From IMG/VR virus record IMGVR_UViG_3300003790_000067, positions 1 to 31,357 of that record: a DNA stretch of 31,357 nt; one strand, given 5' to 3'. The notes beneath the pieces were generated by a model. The model was given only the letters and a program-made list of their open reading frames with translations, searched no databases and was not told the origin of the DNA. Shown here in pieces: positions 29,079-31,357 of the stretch; the first letter of the stretch is position 1; the number at the start of each line of letters is the position of its first letter. The stretch comes from a virus. A program made the translations under genes and the position numbers.

Positions 29079-29495
29079 ATGTACACGCGCTACCCAGACC
29101 ACATCGAGCGGGACAACCTCTGGATTCCTCTGGTCGAGGGAAACCCCGACTACGACGCCTTTGTTGCGTGGGTAGCGGCCGGCAATACGCCAGCCCTGCC
29201 GCCGCAGCCGACCATCGCAGAGCTCATCCTGCGCGCCAAGGCTGAGACGCGCGTGCAGCGGCAGCCGGTCATCGAGATCCTTGACGGCCTGCAGGCGTCA
29301 GCTCTGACGCTCGGTGACACGGCCATGGCTCAGGTGATCGAGACGGCCAAGCAGGCGCTGCGCGACATCACCGACCTGCCGCTCTACGACTGCACGACCT
29401 ACGCGCAGATGAAGGCAAAGACGCTGGCGCGGTACGCCGAGATCGCCAGTGCATCCCCGGCCCTCAAGGCCGCATTTTCCGAGGCGCTCAAATGA
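29079..29495 (+). CDS. Tail fibre assembly-like protein
   Basis: A 138-residue helical protein, MYTRYPDHIERDNLWIPLVE and on, with GNPDYDAFVAWVAAGNTPALP (residues about 23-43, in two parts), then AETRVQRQPVIEILDGLQAS. Proteins of this shape directly after fibre genes are tail fibre assembly chaperones or trimming factors. Starts 2 bases after the fibre stop; ends in an ATGA overlap with the next gene. Confidence 0.65.
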   Translation: MYTRYPDHIERDNLWIPLVEGNPDYDAFVAWVAAGNTPALPPQPTIAELILRAKAETRVQRQPVIEILDGLQASALTLGDTAMAQVIETAKQALRDITDLPLYDCTTYAQMKAKTLARYAEIASASPALKAAFSEALK

Positions 29496-29851
29496 ACATC
29501 CCCTTCTTGCTCCTGCTGCTCCTGTCGGTGCCGCTGTCCATCTGGCTGCTGTGGGTGTTCTACGCCGCAGTGATGCGCCTCAAGATGGTCCGCGACGCCG
29601 GCGGCCTCGAGGGACGGCGTTGGATCAAGGCGTTCGGCTATTTCACGCTGGCCGTCGGGCTGCTGCTCGATCTCTTTGTGAACGTGGTCGCGGGGAGCGC
29701 GGTCTTTCGAGAAGCGCCGCGCGAGTGGACGCTGTCTGAGCGGCTATGGCGCCTGAGCAATGGGCCGGAGGGGTGGCGCCGGCGCTGGGCGCTGTCCATC
29801 CGCGTGGCGTTGCTCGATGCGATCGATCCCGAAGGCATTCACCGGGGCTGA
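29492..29851 (+). CDS. Membrane protein of the lysis region
   Basis: A 119-residue protein with two hydrophobic segments: residues about 4-28 (PFLLLLLLSVPLSIWLLWVF) and about 48-70 (FGYFTLAVGLLLDLFVNVVA). The C-terminal 50 residues are basic and tryptophan-rich (SERLWRLSNGPEGWRRRW). Function unknown. It could be a holin or antiholin component, but the size and tail are not diagnostic. Confidence 0.7.
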   Translation: MNIPFLLLLLLSVPLSIWLLWVFYAAVMRLKMVRDAGGLEGRRWIKAFGYFTLAVGLLLDLFVNVVAGSAVFREAPREWTLSERLWRLSNGPEGWRRRWALSIRVALLDAIDPEGIHRG

Positions 29852-29854
29852 ACC

Positions 29855-30352
29855 ATGATCCACACCATCGACGAAGCGCGCGAATATGCGCGCCGCGCCT
29901 TCAGTCTGCCGCGCGACCAAAACCGAACTGAGGTCCGCATCTACGCCACCATGTTGACCGTCGGCTTGGCGCTGATGCTCTGCGAGCCAATCTTCTACTT
30001 GCTAACCGTGCCCGACTCGCTCATCGCAACGGTCGCGCGCCTGGTGCAGCCGTCGCATTGGGTGGTCGCCGGAGTCTACGGGCTCGCGCTGTTGGCCGTG
30101 CTGCCGCATCTCTTCATGCTCTGCGTGATGCCCAGTCACCTGTCGCTGCGCTGGCCCCGGCAGTGCGCCGGCTGGGCCGCCTATGCCGCCTGCTGCATGT
30201 GGATCTTCCTTGCCTACAAGGCATACCCGCTCGACTACGGCCTGCTGTGGGCCGTGTATCTCGTGCGCGCGCTGTGTTCCGTGTCGCTCGCCTTCGCGTT
30301 CGGCTTCTCCGTCAATGCCCAAGACCTCCGCGACTATGCAAAAGAACCCTGA
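29855..30352 (+). CDS. Multi-pass membrane protein of the lysis region
   Basis: A 165-residue protein with four hydrophobic segments (about 33-52, 68-95, 106-123, 127-150) and the N-terminal MIHTIDEAREYARRAF amphipathic helix. It follows the previous gene after 3 bases and overlaps the next by 17 bases. Not recognised; a role in lysis control or in modifying the host membrane is possible. Confidence 0.65.
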   Translation: MIHTIDEAREYARRAFSLPRDQNRTEVRIYATMLTVGLALMLCEPIFYLLTVPDSLIATVARLVQPSHWVVAGVYGLALLAVLPHLFMLCVMPSHLSLRWPRQCAGWAAYAACCMWIFLAYKAYPLDYGLLWAVYLVRALCSVSLAFAFGFSVNAQDLRDYAKEP

Positions 30353-30824
30353 ACGCTTCTTCGTCGCCTGGCTGTGCTGCTGGAGCGCCCTCTGCTACGC
30401 GAACACTTCGCTGACGCAGGACATGCTGGCCTACGACTTCGTTTCGCTGGGCATCTCGGCGCTAGCTGGGCTCGCTGGCGGCGCGGCGCGCACGCTGCTC
30501 TACCTGATGGCCCGCGCGAACCTGGTGGGCAATACCCGGCTGCTGCTGCTCAAGGACCTGGGCGTCTCGCTGATCTGCGGCGTGATCGGCTACGTGATCG
30601 TGCAGGGCTGGAACGAGTTCGCGAGCGTCGAGCGCTTCGGGATCGAGCTCCCGACCGTGACGAAGGATCTGCGCCTGCTCGTGCTTCTGGTGTGCGGCTA
30701 TGCGCCGAGGTGGGCCTTCTCGAAGGTGCACAGCCTTGCGGAGGCTGCGGCGAACCGCGCGCAGAAAACCATCCAAGGCAACCCCGACCCGATCACCGAC
30801 GTGGCCCCGCTGGGCAAGGAATGA
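30336..30824 (+). CDS. Putative phage holin
   Basis: A 162-residue protein with three hydrophobic segments: FVSLGISALAGLAGGAARTL (about 35-54), DLGVSLICGVIGYVIVQGW (about 73-91) and LRLLVLLVCGYAPRWAF (about 110-126), then a polar C-terminal tail. The glycine-rich first helix, short loops and charged tail resemble 3-TM holin families of betaproteobacterial phages. Position just before the putative muralytic gene supports this. The start at 30336 is inside the previous gene. Confidence 0.6.
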   Translation: MQKNPERFFVAWLCCWSALCYANTSLTQDMLAYDFVSLGISALAGLAGGAARTLLYLMARANLVGNTRLLLLKDLGVSLICGVIGYVIVQGWNEFASVERFGIELPTVTKDLRLLVLLVCGYAPRWAFSKVHSLAEAAANRAQKTIQGNPDPITDVAPLGKE

Positions 30825-30826
30825 CC

Positions 30827-31357
30827 ATGACCCTCGAAGAAATCACCCGAGCGGCGATCGACCCGGCGCTCAAGTGGCTACCGCCGAAGATGGACAGCAT
30901 CGAGGCGCGTGTCGAGTTGCTGACGATCGGCTCGCAGGAATCCAAGTTCGAGCACCGGTGGCAGGTGCTGAGCGGCACGACGAAGAAGGGCCCGGCGCGG
31001 TCCTTCTGGCAAGGGGAGCAGGGCGGCGGCATGGTGGCCGGCGTCATGAACCACCAAGCCAGCAAAGACCTCGCGCGCGCGGCTTGCACGGCGCATGGCG
31101 TGGCGTTCACGACCTTGGCGGTGTGGAGCTCCATGGAGAACGACGACGTGCTGGCGGCGATCCTGGCCCGACTGCTGCTGTGGACCGAGCCGGGTGCGCT
31201 GCCGCGCGTGACCGACACCGAGGGCGCATGGCAGCTGTACCTGCGTGCCTGGCGTCCGGGTGCCTACGCCCGCGGCACGCCCGCGAAGCGCGCCCAGCTG
31301 CGCGCCGAATGGGAAGACCACCACCGCACCGTGCGCGCGTTCCTGAGGCTGCCGTGA
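30827..31357 (+). CDS. Putative cell-wall-degrading lysis protein (lysozyme-like, uncertain)
   Basis: A 176-residue protein that ends at the last base of the window. ELLTIGSQESKFEHRWQ (about 27-43) resembles the ES-containing start of lytic transglycosylase folds, and GPARSFWQGEQGGGMVAGVM (about 54-73) resembles the following GxxGxWQF block. YLRAWRPGAYARG occurs near the C-terminus. It has no signal peptide, fitting a holin-dependent enzyme. AAGGA is 6 bases before ATG 30827; ATG 30821 in the same frame overlaps the holin stop. A structural role is the alternative. No Rz pair is in the window. Confidence 0.5.
   Translation: MTLEEITRAAIDPALKWLPPKMDSIEARVELLTIGSQESKFEHRWQVLSGTTKKGPARSFWQGEQGGGMVAGVMNHQASKDLARAACTAHGVAFTTLAVWSSMENDDVLAAILARLLLWTEPGALPRVTDTEGAWQLYLRAWRPGAYARGTPAKRAQLRAEWEDHHRTVRAFLRLP

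Overview
The window is one continuous stretch of a temperate, long-tailed (siphovirus-type) phage or prophage. The GC-rich sequence, strong third-position G/C bias and protein flavour suggest a betaproteobacterial host, probably Burkholderiales (Comamonadaceae-like). This host assignment is an inference; no host gene is present. The head module is HK97-like (HNH, P27-type small terminase, large terminase, portal, prohead protease, capsid). The tail module is lambda/HK97-like (gp10-like, tube, G/GT frameshift pair, tape measure, tip proteins, J-like protein).

Layout. (1) 1-1590, minus strand: most of a diversity-generating retroelement (DGR). It has two C-type-lectin/DUF1566-type target proteins whose 3' ends are paired variable repeats (VRs), a hairpin just beyond each VR, and an Avd-type four-helix-bundle gene. 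The window stops exactly at the avd stop codon, so the template repeat and reverse transcriptase are not visible and should lie just to the left. (2) 1660-6935, minus strand: a tightly coupled early-left operon, mostly joined by 4-base ATGA/GTGA overlaps. It encodes a Dam-like adenine methylase, a C5-cytosine methylase, an HD-domain phosphohydrolase, a MazG-like protein and several small unknowns, read from a strong PL-like promoter at about 6971-6998. (3) 7041-8723: the immunity region, with a membrane-anchored BamE-like protein, a small unknown, a CI-like repressor without a peptidase domain, and two operator pairs (in PL and PR) that share an 18-bp near-palindrome. (4) 8723-11774, plus strand: Cro-like regulator, a run of tiny mostly membrane ORFs, a CII-like regulator, an O-like replication protein with an iteron cluster inside its gene (candidate origin), a small unknown, and a Q-like antiterminator. 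(5) 11785-11919: a strong promoter followed about 80 bp later by an intrinsic terminator, a PR'/tR' arrangement. (6) 11955-31357, plus strand: late genes for packaging, head, connector, tail, fibre and lysis.

How the parts work together (inference). CI and Cro compete for the PL and PR operators. PL drives methylation and nucleotide-metabolism genes and may extend into the DGR. PR drives CII, replication and Q. Q lets polymerase read through tR' into the late operon. The most interesting system is the DGR. Its two VRs differ at 13 nucleotides in a 22-codon block, every one in the first or second position of an NNC codon, while the 18-nt arms on both sides are identical. That is the footprint expected of adenine-directed mutagenic retrohoming from one shared template. 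The targets sit at the end of the early-left region, not in the tail module, so their role is open.

No gap longer than 300 bases lacks a gene. No tRNA, rRNA, CRISPR array, insertion sequence, integrase or attachment site was recognised.
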